From positions 1 to 64,000 of the forward strand of contig PNKH01000012.1 in the NCBI GenBank assembly GCA_013822345.1: a stretch of DNA of 64,000 bases, written 5' to 3'. The position numbers and the translations under genes were made by a program. This DNA comes from Isosphaera sp. GTDB lineage: Bacteria > Planctomycetota > Planctomycetia > Gemmatales > Gemmataceae. Positions 1 to 10,731 of this stretch are shown piece after piece. Positions within the stretch are counted from its first letter, which is position 1. Each line of letters opens with the position of its first letter. The notes under the pieces were generated by a model. It was given only the letters and a program-made list of their open reading frames with translations. It made no database searches and was not told the origin of the DNA.

Positions 1-85
1 AGTGTGGGGTGTGAGTGTGAGTGTGAGGGAAGACAGAAGACCGCGGGTTCCGGTTTTCCCTCACACTCACACTCGCACCCACACT
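1..85. repeat. Imperfect long inverted repeat at the 3' end of pilC
   Basis: The left arm (about 1-31) and right arm (about 56-85) are near reverse complements built on a GTGTGAGTGTGAG-type sequence. The right arm runs into the pilC stop codon. It resembles the other intergenic hairpins of this window and could end transcription from either side; there is no T tract. Confidence 0.65.
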
Positions 86-1328
86 ACTTGCTGAGCCCTT
101 CCAGCAGCTTGATGAGCGGCAGGAACAGCGAGATCACGATGGCCCCGATGGTGAACCCGAGGAACACGATCATGATCGGCTCGAGCAGCGAGATCAGCGA
201 CTTCACGAGCACGTCCACCTGCTCGTCGTAGAAGTCGGCGATCTTGTACAGCATGGTGTCCAGGTCGCCGGTCTCCTCCCCGACCTCCACCATGTTCACC
301 ACCATGTCGTCGACCAGCCGGGCCTCCTTGAGCGGCTCGGCGATCGTGTCGCCCTCCCGGATCGACTCGAGCACCCGCTGGAACATCCGCTCGAAGACGG
401 CGTTGTTGGCCGTCTCCTTCACGATGTTGATCGCCTCCAGGATCGGCACCCCGGAGCTGATCAGCGTCCCGAGGGTCCGCATCGTCCGGGCGACGATGGT
501 CTTCTCGATGAGCTGGCCGATGATCGGTATCCACAGCACGGCGCGGTCGAGGGCGAAGTTCCCGGCCCGCGACAGCCTCATGAGTTTCATGAGGAAGTAC
601 AGCGTCATCGGGAACAGCGGCAGGGTCCACCAGAACTCGGACATCCAGCCGCTGACCTTGATCAGGGTCTGCGTCGCCCACGGCAGGGTCAGGCCGAACT
701 CGTCGAAGATCTTCTTGAACTTCGGGATGATGGCCACCATGATGAACGTCAGGATGGCGACCGCGACGAAGATCACGACGGCCGGGTAGACCATCGCCCC
801 GATGATCTTGGCCTTCAGGCTGGCCGCCTTCTCGAGGAAGTCGGCGAGCCGCTGGAGGATCACCTCCAGGGCCCCGCCGGCCTCGCCGGCCTTGACCATG
901 TTCACGTACAGCTTGCTGAAGCACTTCGGGTGCTTCCCCAGCGCCTCCGACAGGCTCATCCCGCCCTCGACGTCCTCGACCACGTCGATCAGGGCGTTCT
1001 TCAGGACACTCGGCTTCATCTGCCGCTCCAGGATGCGGAGCGACCGGAGGACCGGCAGGCCGGCGTCCTGGAGGGTGGAGAACTGGCGGGTGAACGTCAC
1101 CAGGTGCTTGTTCTTCACCCCGCCGATGGTGAACGTCTTGCGGCTCTTGCCGGCCTTCTTCTTCTTCTTCCCCTTCGCCCCGGCCGCCCCGGCCATGGCC
1201 GTCAGCTTGGTGACGAAGTACCCCTTGGACTTGACCTTCGCCTGGGCCTCCTCCTCGTTCGCCGCCTCGATCGAGTCCTTGACCTCGTTCCCCGAGGTGT
1301 CCAAGGCCTCGTACTTATAGGTTGGCAT
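84..1328 (-). CDS. pilC: Type II secretion/type IV pilus inner-membrane platform protein (GspF/PilC family)
   Basis: This is a 414-residue polytopic inner-membrane protein of the GspF/PilC family, the platform on which extension and retraction ATPases act. Two GspF domains are visible (about residues 75-195 and 280-400). Hydrophobic segments lie near 172-198, 230-246 and 375-408, the family's usual pattern. A Lys-rich stretch (about 52-64) sits between the short N-terminal region and the first domain. The start has a GAGG ribosome-binding site about 6 bases upstream. It is the last gene of a minus-strand set with two PilB/GspE ATPases and PilT, which supports a pilus or secretion role. No pilin or secretin lies in the window, so type IV pilus versus type II secretion cannot be settled here. 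Confidence 0.93.
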   Translation of the reverse strand: MPTYKYEALDTSGNEVKDSIEAANEEEAQAKVKSKGYFVTKLTAMAGAAGAKGKKKKKAGKSRKTFTIGGVKNKHLVTFTRQFSTLQDAGLPVLRSLRILERQMKPSVLKNALIDVVEDVEGGMSLSEALGKHPKCFSKLYVNMVKAGEAGGALEVILQRLADFLEKAASLKAKIIGAMVYPAVVIFVAVAILTFIMVAIIPKFKKIFDEFGLTLPWATQTLIKVSGWMSEFWWTLPLFPMTLYFLMKLMRLSRAGNFALDRAVLWIPIIGQLIEKTIVARTMRTLGTLISSGVPILEAINIVKETANNAVFERMFQRVLESIREGDTIAEPLKEARLVDDMVVNMVEVGEETGDLDTMLYKIADFYDEQVDVLVKSLISLLEPIMIVFLGFTIGAIVISLFLPLIKLLEGLSK

Positions 1329-1485
1329 TCCCGTCCTCGGTCGGTGGTCGGTCGGTGCGAGTCAGGCCCGTTCCTGCCCCTCGGGTGTCCTAACGTCCGT
1401 CGGGGGCGTCCATTCCAGCGCGGCCGGTGCGGGTCGTTCCGTGCCGCCCGCCGGGCGTCCGGGGGCCGCCGGGGGTTGCGCTGCG

Positions 1486-1574
1486 CTCCACCCCCGGCTA
1501 CCGGCGGTCGTCCCTCCGGGACTACACCTCGGTTAGAGCCCCGGAGGGGCGACCGAGTGTAGCCGGGGGTGGAG
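1486..1574. repeat. Intergenic inverted repeat, type H
   Basis: Arms CTCCACCCCCGGCTAC (1486-1501) and its exact complement (1559-1574) flank a second internal pairing (CCTCCGGG with CCCGGAGG). The same CCACCCC(C/T)GGCTAC motif recurs at 42,477-42,575. It fills the 296-base gap between the pilB-like gene and pilC, in which I see no coding sequence. Confidence 0.75.
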
Positions 1575-1624
1575 GACCCGCCCGCTCCGGGCGGGGCCGG
1601 AACCCCTGGCGGCGTACCCGGTCC

Positions 1625-3484
1625 TCAGCTCTCGTCGTCCTGGACCGTCTCCCGGACCACCTCGTCCAGGGTGGTGAGGCCGGAGAACAGGGCCTTCAGC
1701 CCGGCGTCCCGGAGGCTCGCCGCCCCCATCTTCCGGGTGTACTGGCGGATCGCGTCGGTGCTCGCCCCGCGGCTGATCATGTCCCGCAGGTCGTCGTTGA
1801 GCACCACCAGCTCGTACAGCCCGGTCCGGCCCTTGAACCCCAGGTTGTTACACTTGTCGCACCCCTCGCCGTAGAAGAACTGCTTCCCCCGGACCTGGTC
1901 CGGCGACAGGTTCACCTCCATCAGCTGCTCGCGCGTCGGGTCGTACCCGGCCCGGCAGGCCGGGCAGATCTTCCGCACCAGCCGCTGGGCCTGGATCGCC
2001 TCGACGGTGGCGGTGATGAGGAACGGCTCGACCCCCATGTCCCGCAGCCGGGTGACCGAGCTGGGGGCGTCGTTGGTGTGGAGGGTCGAGAACACCAGGT
2101 GCCCGGTGAGCGACGCCTGGATCGCGATCTGGGCCGTCTCCAGGTCGCGGATCTCGCCGACCAGGATGATGTCCGGGTCCTGCCGCAGGATCGCCCGCAG
2201 GGCGGACGCGAAGGTCAGGTCGATCTCGTGGTTGATCGGGCACTGGGTGATGCCGTCGATCTCGTACTCGACCGGGTCCTCGGTGGTGATGATCTTGGTG
2301 TCGATCTCGTTCAACTCGGACAGCGCCGAGTACAGCGTCGTCGTCTTCCCGGACCCGGTCGGGCCGGTGACGAGCACGATCCCGTTCGGCTTCCGGATCA
2401 CCGCCCGGAACTGCCCCAGGAGGTCCGGCGGCATCCCGATCCGGTCGAGCGACAGGCCGACGTTGGTCCGGTCCAGCACCCGGATGACGACGCTCTCGCC
2501 GAACAGGGTCGGGAGGACGCTGACCCGCATGTCGACCGGGTTCCCGCCGACGTTCAGCTCGATCCGCCCGTCCTGCGGGAGCCGCCGCTCGGCGATGTCC
2601 AGGTTCGACATGACCTTGATGCGGCTGGCGATCGCGCTGGCCAAGTGCCGCGGCGGCGGGACCATCTCGTAGAGGACGCCGTCGCACCGGTACCGCATCT
2701 TGTACTCGTCCTCGAACGGCTCGAAGTGCACGTCCGAGGCGTGGTCCCGGATGGCCATCAGCAGGACCATGTTGATCAGCTTCCGGACCGGGGCCGAGTT
2801 GGCCATCTCGATCACGTCGTCCAGGTCGATCGAGTTCTCCCGCCCGTACGACTTCCCCCCGATGTCGGTCGACTCGAGCTGCGAGATCAGGTTGGAGATC
2901 GACTCTTCCTTCTCCCCCGAGTACGCCCGGGCGACCAGGGCCTCGACCTGCTTCGGCGGGGCCAGGACCGGGGTGACGTGCGGGATCCCGAGGAGCCCCT
3001 TCAGCCCGTCCATCGCCTGCAGGTTGTTCGGGTCGGCCAGGGCGACGGTCAGGGTGTCGTTCTCGAACGTCAGCGGGACGATGTTGTACAGCTCGGCCAT
3101 CTGCTTGGTGACCAGCTTGACCGCGGCCGGCTCCGGCTTGGTGTCCTCCAGGTTGGCGACCCGCATCCCGTGGACCTCGGCCGTCGCCTGGAGCAGTTGG
3201 TCCTCGGTGACCAGCCCGCGCTCCAGGGCGAGGTCGGCGAGCCGGCCCTCGGCCGTCCGCATGTCCTCGTAGATCGCCTCCAGCTGGATCTCGTCGAGGA
3301 ACCCGAGGTCGGTCAGCTTCTGGCCGAGTTGCTTGGTGTTCGGGTCGACGTGGGCGTGCTTGTTCTTCGCCTGGGGCGGGCGGCGGGCCGGGCCGGCGGC
3401 CGGCTTGGCCGGCTGCGCCCCGGGCTTCGACGGCTGGGCGGCCGGCTTCTTCGGGTTCTTGTCGTTCGGGTTCGGCGAGGACAT
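1625..3484 (-). CDS. PilB/GspE-family secretion or pilus assembly ATPase
   Basis: This is a 619-residue hexameric AAA-type ATPase of the GspE/PulE/PilB family, which powers pilus extension or pseudopilus assembly at the cytoplasmic face. It starts with a Pro/Ala/Lys-rich segment (about 1-45), then an MshEN-type N-terminal domain, then the motor domain with Walker A GPTGSGKTTT and a Walker B/Asp box around RQDPDIILVGEIRD. A tetracysteine zinc motif (CPAC ... CDKC) lies near the C-terminus, as in extension ATPases and unlike PilT. An AAGGA ribosome-binding site precedes the ATG. It lies between pilT and pilC on the same strand. A second ATPase of the same family lies upstream, so one may serve pili and the other secretion; that split is inference. 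Confidence 0.93.
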   Translation of the reverse strand: MSSPNPNDKNPKKPAAQPSKPGAQPAKPAAGPARRPPQAKNKHAHVDPNTKQLGQKLTDLGFLDEIQLEAIYEDMRTAEGRLADLALERGLVTEDQLLQATAEVHGMRVANLEDTKPEPAAVKLVTKQMAELYNIVPLTFENDTLTVALADPNNLQAMDGLKGLLGIPHVTPVLAPPKQVEALVARAYSGEKEESISNLISQLESTDIGGKSYGRENSIDLDDVIEMANSAPVRKLINMVLLMAIRDHASDVHFEPFEDEYKMRYRCDGVLYEMVPPPRHLASAIASRIKVMSNLDIAERRLPQDGRIELNVGGNPVDMRVSVLPTLFGESVVIRVLDRTNVGLSLDRIGMPPDLLGQFRAVIRKPNGIVLVTGPTGSGKTTTLYSALSELNEIDTKIITTEDPVEYEIDGITQCPINHEIDLTFASALRAILRQDPDIILVGEIRDLETAQIAIQASLTGHLVFSTLHTNDAPSSVTRLRDMGVEPFLITATVEAIQAQRLVRKICPACRAGYDPTREQLMEVNLSPDQVRGKQFFYGEGCDKCNNLGFKGRTGLYELVVLNDDLRDMISRGASTDAIRQYTRKMGAASLRDAGLKALFSGLTTLDEVVRETVQDDES

Positions 3485-3533
3485 CGCGGTCGGTCCTTGG
3501 TGTCGGTTCGGGGCGGGGAGGGTGCGGGCGCGG

Positions 3534-4694
3534 TCACTCGTCGTCTTCGTCCTCGTCTTCCTCCTCCTCGTCTTCGTCCTCGTCGTCCTCCTCGTCCTCG
3601 TCCTCCTCGTCCTCCAGGCCGCGCTCGGCCTGGGCGATCTTGGCGGCCAGCTCGTTCGGCCGGCTCGACTTCAGCAGCAACTCCTCCTTCTCGACCAGGT
3701 CCTCGCGCCAGTACCGGAACAGCGAGTCGTCGAGCAGGAACATCCCCTCCTTCCGGCCGGTCTGGATGCTGGAGTCGATGCGGTACGTCTTGTTCTCGCG
3801 GATCAGGTTCCGGATGGCCGGGGTGACGACCATCATCTCGTAGGCGGCGATCAGGCCCTCGGGCTTCTTCGGCAGGAGGGCCTGGGAGAGCACCCCGATG
3901 AGGGCCCCGGCGAGCTGGGTGCGGATCTGGTCCTGCTCGTTCTCCGGGAAGACGGTGACGACCCGGTCGATGGTGCTGGCCGCCCCGCTGGTGTGGAGGG
4001 TGCCGAACACCAGGTGCCCGGTCTCGGCGGCTTCCAGGGCGGCGCGGATCGTCTCGAGGTCGCGCATTTCGCCGACCAGGATGACGTCCGGGTCCATCCG
4101 CAGGGCCCGCCGGATCCCCTCCTTGAAGTCCGGCACGTCGATCCCGATCTCCCGCTGGTTGACCGTGCTCTTCTTGTGCTTGTGGAAGTACTCGATCGGG
4201 TCTTCCAGGGTGATGATGTGCCGGTCGTAGTTGTCGTTGAGGAAGTTGATCATCGACGCCAGGCTGGTGGTCTTGCCGGACCCGGTCGGGCCGGTGACCA
4301 GGAGCAGCCCGCGCGGGCGGATGATCAGGTTGCGGATCACCTCCGGGGTGCGGAGTTGCTCGAACGTCAGGAACTGGCTCGGGATCCGCCGCAAGACCAT
4401 TCCCACGGACTGCTTCTGCTTGAAGACGGCGACCCGGAACCGGTACCCGTCGACGTACTCGATGGCGAAGTCGGACCCGCCCTTCTGCTGCAGCTCCTGC
4501 TGGCAGCGGTCGGGGGTGATCGACTTCATCAGGGCGGTGGTGTCCTCGTTGTCGAGGATGCCGCCGCCGATGTCGAGCTTGCGCAGCCGGCCCTGGTGGC
4601 GGACCACCGGCGGCTGGCCGATGCTGATGTGCAGGTCGCTGGCCTTGATCTGGATGACCGTGGCCAGCAACTTCTCCATCGACACTTTCGGCAC
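3534..4694 (-). CDS. pilT: PilT-family twitching/retraction ATPase with acidic C-terminal tail
   Basis: This is a PilT-type retraction ATPase with Walker A GPTGSGKTTS, the Asp box DPDVILVGEMRD and the AIRNLIRE-like C-terminal motif of PilT. It lacks the zinc tetracysteine of PilB, as PilT does. I place the start at GTG 4694 because a GACGAGGG sequence lies about 7 bases upstream; an ATG five codons later (4679) is the alternative. The open frame extends further to 4808, but those residues look unlike PilT. The last 28 or so residues (3537-3620) are almost entirely Asp and Glu, which is not usual for PilT and could affect solubility or partner binding. It lies between the two PilB/GspE genes on the same strand. 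Confidence 0.92.
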   Translation of the reverse strand: MPKVSMEKLLATVIQIKASDLHISIGQPPVVRHQGRLRKLDIGGGILDNEDTTALMKSITPDRCQQELQQKGGSDFAIEYVDGYRFRVAVFKQKQSVGMVLRRIPSQFLTFEQLRTPEVIRNLIIRPRGLLLVTGPTGSGKTTSLASMINFLNDNYDRHIITLEDPIEYFHKHKKSTVNQREIGIDVPDFKEGIRRALRMDPDVILVGEMRDLETIRAALEAAETGHLVFGTLHTSGAASTIDRVVTVFPENEQDQIRTQLAGALIGVLSQALLPKKPEGLIAAYEMMVVTPAIRNLIRENKTYRIDSSIQTGRKEGMFLLDDSLFRYWREDLVEKEELLLKSSRPNELAAKIAQAERGLEDEEDEDEEDDEDEDEEEEDEDEDDE

Positions 4695-4916
4695 GGAAGA
4701 CCCTCGTCCGTCTGGGACGACAGCGGCGCCGGCCGCGGAGCGGTGCGGGTGTTCGGCCACGAACCTGCGAGCGAGTCCGGGGCGGACGGGCAGGCCGGGC
4801 GGAACCACCCGGCCTCTGGCCCCGGTGTCGCATTATCGAGCCGGGCGCGTGTCGTGCCAAAAAATCGGGGAAAAATCCCCGCCGTTCCAGGACGTTGTGT
4901 TCGAGCGGTGTCGTGT

Positions 4917-4961
4917 CCGCCGCTTGCGGCGTTGCGGGCGACGCAACGCCGCAAGCGGCGG
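4917..4961. repeat. Perfect 20-bp hairpin, type A family
   Basis: Arms CCGCCGCTTGCGGCGTTGCG (4917-4936) and its exact complement (4942-4961) have a 5-base loop. The core GCCGCTTGCGGCGTTGC recurs, with small changes, in hairpins at 19,546, 20,953 and 40,206. It lies just 3' of the gspE-like gene and upstream of pilT. Confidence 0.9.
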
Positions 4962-4974
4962 CCCCAACACCTCC

Positions 4975-6696
<1,722 letters not shown>

Positions 6697-7081
6697 GAGG
6701 GTACTCCTGCGCTGCGGCGGAAACGGTTCCGTCGGTGGGGTTACGGTTGTGACGTTCGGCGGCGGACGGGCGGACAGACCATGACGTGGACGATCGGCGT
6801 TCCGCCAGGATGAGAGATTCGGTCGGTTCGGAGGCGTCAGGCGCGACGGTCGAATTTACCGGAGATTCACAAGGGCCGGGGCGAGTCACGAACGGCGACG
6901 CAAGATGAAGGCCTGATGAGTCCAGTGTGACGGCGGGACGCGGCCGTGGCAAGTGAAAAGTCGGTGACCGCGCCGCATTTCATTCATCGACCGGCACGTC
7001 GGCTGACTATCCGTAGCACAAGCGTCCTCGCTTGTGCCGCGCCGTAAGAGGCACAAGCGAGGACGCTTGTGCTACGGATGG
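6697..7081. other. Non-coding gap upstream of the gspE-like gene
   Basis: This 385-base stretch lies between the 3' end of the kinase gene and the start of the gspE-like gene. I find no convincing coding sequence. The left two thirds (6,700-7,000) is the likely promoter region of the motor gene set, but I could not pick a clear -35/-10 pair. The right end holds a perfect 30-bp hairpin (separate entry). Confidence 0.6.
7009..7079. repeat. Perfect 30-bp inverted repeat
   Basis: Arms 7009-7038 and 7050-7079 are exact complements (key motif AGCACAAGCGTCCTCGCTTG) with an 11-base loop. Pairing extends outward several bases with one mismatch. It sits directly after the stop codon of the minus-strand kinase gene, the position of a terminator, though no T tract follows. 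Confidence 0.92.
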
Positions 7082-8602
7082 TCAGCTCTCGTCCGGCGGT
7101 TCCTCCGGCTTCTTCCGGGCGAGCCGGGCCAGGCCGTAGCCGAGGCCGACGGCGGCGAGCACCCCGGCCGCCCCGGCGGCGAGCATGATCCAGTCGCGGC
7201 GGTCGAGTTCGGTGAGCGGCCGTGCCGTGACCGGCGCGGCGCCGGTCACCAGTTCCACGTCCACCTCCTCGGTGGCGTCCAGCGGGACCGGGACCGGCCG
7301 CATCCGCGCGGACTTCGGGCCGGGCGGGGGGCCGTTGCCGAGCGGGACGGCGGCCACCGGGGCCGGCTTCGCGGGCGGGGCCGGGACGGCCCGGGGCTTC
7401 GGGGTCGGGGGCAGCGGGGTCGGCTTCGGCGGGGGCGGGGTCGGCACCCCGTGCTGCGACTCGGTCTCCAGCCACGCCTTGTACTCCGGCACCAGTAGTG
7501 CCGGGGCCGGGGCGGTGCCGTGGGTGCCGACGAACCCCGCCAGGGCGTCGGCGGCCGCGGCCGGGGTCGGGTAGCGGTCGTCCGGGGACTTGGCGAGCAT
7601 CCGGTCGAGGACCGGCTGGAGGCCGGGCGGGATGTCCGGGGCGGAGTCGGCCAGCGGGGCCGGCATCTCGGTCGCGTGCAGCAACATCTGCGTCATGATG
7701 TTGGTTTCGGGGAACGGCGGGCGGCCGGTCAGGCAGTGGTACAGGACGCACCCGAGGCTGTAGATGTCGGCCCGGATGTCGGAGCTGCGGGCGTCCCGGG
7801 CCTGCTCCGGGGCCAGGTAGTCGGGCGTCCCGAGGACCGACCCCTCGACCGTCAGTTGGGTCTCGATCTGGCCCTCGGGGGTGGCGTCGTCGAACAGCTC
7901 GCGGCCGAGGCCGATGTCGAGGATCTTGACGGTCGCGTCCCAGGTGTGGTCCGGGCGGCCGGCGGCCAGGCCGGGGGTGAGCATCAGGTTGGCGGGCTTC
8001 AGGTCGCGGTGGACCATCCGCCGGTCGTGCAGGTGCTGGAGGCCGCTGGCGGTCTGGTGGGCGAGGCGGACGGCCTCGGCCCACGGGAGCCGGCCGCGGC
8101 GGCCGAGCACGTCGTCGAGGGTTTCCCCTTCGAGGTACTCCATGCCGATGAAGTGGACGCCGTTCTCCTCGCCGAACTGGTACGACCGGACGACGTTCGG
8201 GTGGTCGAGCTGGGTGAGGAGGCGGGCCTCGCGCTGGAACCGGCCGAGGAGGTGCTGGTCCTTGGCCTTGGAGGCGGGGAGGATCTTCAGGGCGACGAGC
8301 TGGCCGAAGGTGTGGACGGCCTTGTACACCCCACCCATCTGGCCCTTGCCGATCCGGTCGAGGATCTTGTACCCGCCGATGAAGAACCCGTCGGCCCGGC
8401 CGCGCTGGACCATGTGGCCCTGCCAGTCGGTCAGGTGGCGGCGGGAGACGAGGTACTTGCGGAACCGGTCGACCTGGTCGTCCCCGCCGCGGCCGTCGTC
8501 GAGCCACTTGCGGTGGATCGCCTCGACCTCCTCCGTGGGGAGGAGCTTGCTCTTGGCGAGCAGGGCACAGAACTCCCGGACGGTCGTGGTTTGGGTGGCC
8601 AT
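7082..8602 (-). CDS. Membrane-anchored Ser/Thr protein kinase (PknB-like)
   Basis: This is a 506-residue Hanks-type kinase. Residues 1-85 form the short helical N-terminal region often found on planctomycete kinases. The kinase domain follows, with glycine loop GKGQMGGVY, Lys in VALKILP, catalytic loop HRDLKPANLML (His about residue 198) and GTPDYLAPEQA. The DFG motif reads DIG, which keeps the metal-binding Asp. A Pro/Ala-rich linker leads to one membrane helix (about 475-495) and a basic tail, so the catalytic domain should face the cytoplasm. I chose ATG 8602; the frame is open further upstream but has no kinase-like sequence there. A second kinase-like gene lies immediately upstream on the same strand. 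Confidence 0.93.
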   Translation of the reverse strand: MATQTTTVREFCALLAKSKLLPTEEVEAIHRKWLDDGRGGDDQVDRFRKYLVSRRHLTDWQGHMVQRGRADGFFIGGYKILDRIGKGQMGGVYKAVHTFGQLVALKILPASKAKDQHLLGRFQREARLLTQLDHPNVVRSYQFGEENGVHFIGMEYLEGETLDDVLGRRGRLPWAEAVRLAHQTASGLQHLHDRRMVHRDLKPANLMLTPGLAAGRPDHTWDATVKILDIGLGRELFDDATPEGQIETQLTVEGSVLGTPDYLAPEQARDARSSDIRADIYSLGCVLYHCLTGRPPFPETNIMTQMLLHATEMPAPLADSAPDIPPGLQPVLDRMLAKSPDDRYPTPAAAADALAGFVGTHGTAPAPALLVPEYKAWLETESQHGVPTPPPPKPTPLPPTPKPRAVPAPPAKPAPVAAVPLGNGPPPGPKSARMRPVPVPLDATEEVDVELVTGAAPVTARPLTELDRRDWIMLAAGAAGVLAAVGLGYGLARLARKKPEEPPDES

Positions 8603-8659
8603 GTCGGGGCGGGTCGGGGGTCGGTTGTCGGGTGTCGGTGAACCGGGGCGGGTCTGGTC

Positions 8660-8688
8660 TTCACCTCTCCCCAGCGGGGAGAGGTGAA
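8660..8688. repeat. Type F hairpin (CTCTCCCC/GGGGAGAG)
   Basis: TTCACCTCTCCCC, AGC loop, then GGGGAGAGGTGAA form a perfect 13-bp stem. The 23-base core at 8663-8685 recurs exactly at 37,171-37,193 and 55,640-55,662, and inverted at 37,259-37,281. It lies between the two kinase genes. Confidence 0.92.
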
Positions 8689-8712
8689 AACCAAGGCCCG
8701 CCGGGCCGGGCG

Positions 8713-10281
8713 TCAGTTCCCGTCCCGGGCGCGGCGGACGAGGTCGGCCAGGCCCGGGTCGTCGCGGGTCAACTCCTCCAGCGCCCGGAAGGCGGCGGCC
8801 CGCTGCGGGTCGGGCAGGCTCTGGGCGTGGGCGACGGCCGCGTCCAGGGCGGTCCGGTCCGGCGGCGGCCGGGTTGGGCGGGCGTCGGGACGGTCGAGGG
8901 CCGCCAAGCCGGCCCTCGCCAGGTTCACCCACCGGGCCTCCGACGCGACCGGGCCGAACGCCACCTCCACCGCCCGCCACGTCCGCCGGGCCGCGTCCGG
9001 GTCGCCGGCCTGGGCCAGCCGCAGCCCCCGCAGGTACGCCCGCTCGGCGTCGGACTTCGGGTCGACCCGGGCCCCGTCGGCGACCGCCCGCCGCAGCTCC
9101 CGCCGGTCCCGCACCTTCGCCCGGGCCTCCGCCGCCTCGTCCGCGAACCGCCCCGGGTACTTCGCCGCGAGCGGGTCCAGGTACTTCTCGACCGCCCGGT
9201 CCCAGTCGTCCGGGTCGTCCGACGCCAGCAGCGGCTTCGCCGCGTCCCACAACTCGTCCGCGGTCGGCGCCGGCCAGGCGAACGCCAGCACCAGCCCGGC
9301 CAGCGTGAGCAGGAACAGCGGGACGACGACCAGCGGCCGCTTCATCAGCGGCCGGGGCGGGGCCGGCTCGTCCTCGCCCCGGTCCCCGGCCAGGGACGCG
9401 GGCAGTGCCGCCGTCTCGGCCGTGTCCGGGGTGATCTTCGCCGGCCAGTCGACCCGCTCGCCCTTCCGCTCCAGCTTCCCGCGGATCCGCTCCAGCTCGT
9501 CGAGGATCGCGGTCGCCGACGCCGGGCGGCGGCCCGGGGCCTTGTCGAGCAGGGCGCAGACGAACTCGTCGAGTTCCGGCGGGAGGTCCGGGACGAGCAT
9601 CGCCGGACGCTCGGGGAGGGTGTAGCACTGCTTGTGCATCAGCTCGACGAGGGTCGGGGCGGCGAACGGGGGCCGGCCGGTCACGAGAGTATAGAGCACG
9701 CCGCCGAGGGCGTAGAAGTCACTCCGGCGGGTGAACGGTTTTCCGTTGGCGGCCTCCGGCGGGAGGTAGGCGGCGGACCCGAGCGGGTCGGTGGCGGACG
9801 CGGCGGCGGGGGCGGCCTTGGCCAGGCCGAACCCGAGGATCTTGAGGGTGCCGTCGGCGGCGAGCATCAGGTGGGCGGGCTTGAGGTCGCGGTGGAGGAC
9901 GTTCCGGTTGTGGGCGTGCTTCAGCGCCCGGGCGGCCTGGACGGCGACCTGGAGGACCTCGCGCCACGGCCGGCGGCCGGTCGCCAGGAGGCGGGCGAGG
10001 TCGGTGCCGTCGACGAGTTCGCAGGCGACGAACGGGAGCCCGCCGTGGGTGCCGCTCTCGTAGAACTTGGGGATGTTGGCGTGGTCGAGCCGCTGGACGG
10101 GGAGCATCTCGGCGGCGAACTTCTGGGCGAACGCGGGGTCGGCGGCGCCGGGGCTGGTGAGGACCTTGACGGCGGCGACCCGGGTCGGGTCGTCGTACCC
10201 GCGGGCGCGGTACACCAGCCCGAGCGGGCCGCGGCCGATCTCGGCTTCCAGGTACCAGTTCCCGACCCGCGCCCCGGTCAT
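8713..10281 (-). CDS. Membrane-anchored kinase-like protein, probable pseudokinase
   Basis: This 522-residue protein has a Hanks-kinase fold: glycine loop IGRGPLGLVY, Lys39 in VAAVKVL, and HRD at 130-132. The catalytic-loop Asn is His137 (HRDLKPAH), and the DFG motif is GFG (150-152), so both Mg-binding side chains are missing. Known pseudokinases show such losses, so it more likely binds or scaffolds than phosphorylates; this is inference. A membrane helix spans about 317-335. The C-terminal part (about 340-522) is helical with TPR-like periodicity. The ATG at 10281 is 37 bases from the divergent CbiX-like start, so the two genes share a promoter region. The open frame beyond 10281 is not kinase-like. 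Confidence 0.88.
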   Translation of the reverse strand: MTGARVGNWYLEAEIGRGPLGLVYRARGYDDPTRVAAVKVLTSPGAADPAFAQKFAAEMLPVQRLDHANIPKFYESGTHGGLPFVACELVDGTDLARLLATGRRPWREVLQVAVQAARALKHAHNRNVLHRDLKPAHLMLAADGTLKILGFGLAKAAPAAASATDPLGSAAYLPPEAANGKPFTRRSDFYALGGVLYTLVTGRPPFAAPTLVELMHKQCYTLPERPAMLVPDLPPELDEFVCALLDKAPGRRPASATAILDELERIRGKLERKGERVDWPAKITPDTAETAALPASLAGDRGEDEPAPPRPLMKRPLVVVPLFLLTLAGLVLAFAWPAPTADELWDAAKPLLASDDPDDWDRAVEKYLDPLAAKYPGRFADEAAEARAKVRDRRELRRAVADGARVDPKSDAERAYLRGLRLAQAGDPDAARRTWRAVEVAFGPVASEARWVNLARAGLAALDRPDARPTRPPPDRTALDAAVAHAQSLPDPQRAAAFRALEELTRDDPGLADLVRRARDGN

Positions 10282-10318
10282 GGGGGTAATATACCCGGAA
10301 CCGCGCCGGGAGGGTCGG

Positions 10319-10687
10319 ATGCGCCGGACCGCGTTACTGCTGATCGCCCACGGGAGCCGCCGGCCGGAGGCGAACGCCGACCTGGAGCACGTCGCGGCGG
10401 GGATGCGCGACCGCGGCCGGTACCCGGTGGTGCGGGTGTCGTACCTGGAGCTGGCGGAGCCGGACATCGAGGCCGGCGGGGAGTCGTGCGTGGCGGACGG
10501 GGCGACGGACGTGATCCTGTTACCGTACTTCCTGTCGCCGGGGAAGCACGTGGCCGAGGACCTGGCGGCGGCGCGCGACCGGCTGGGGGTGCGGTTCCCG
10601 GGGGTGCGTTTCGTGCTGGCGGAGCCGCTCGGCCGGCACCCGCTGCTGCTCGACGTGGTCGAGCAGCGGGCGCGGGCGGTGGAGTAA
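10319..10687 (+). CDS. CbiX/SirB-like sirohydrochlorin chelatase family protein
   Basis: This is a 122-residue single-domain member of the CbiX/SirB chelatase family, which inserts cobalt or iron into sirohydrochlorin for cobalamin or siroheme. The N-terminal AHGSRRPEAN motif (His ligand) and the PYFLSPGKHVAEDL motif (second His) are the family's metal-site motifs. The length fits the small single-domain form found in archaea and planctomycetes. It is divergent from the pseudokinase gene and is followed 44 bases later by a lipoprotein gene. No other tetrapyrrole gene lies nearby, so the metal and pathway are not shown. Confidence 0.85.
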   Translation: MRRTALLLIAHGSRRPEANADLEHVAAGMRDRGRYPVVRVSYLELAEPDIEAGGESCVADGATDVILLPYFLSPGKHVAEDLAAARDRLGVRFPGVRFVLAEPLGRHPLLLDVVEQRARAVE

Positions 10688-10731
10688 TCGTCTGGTATGC
10701 TGGGGCGATCGACCTCGGCGGAGGAAGACCG

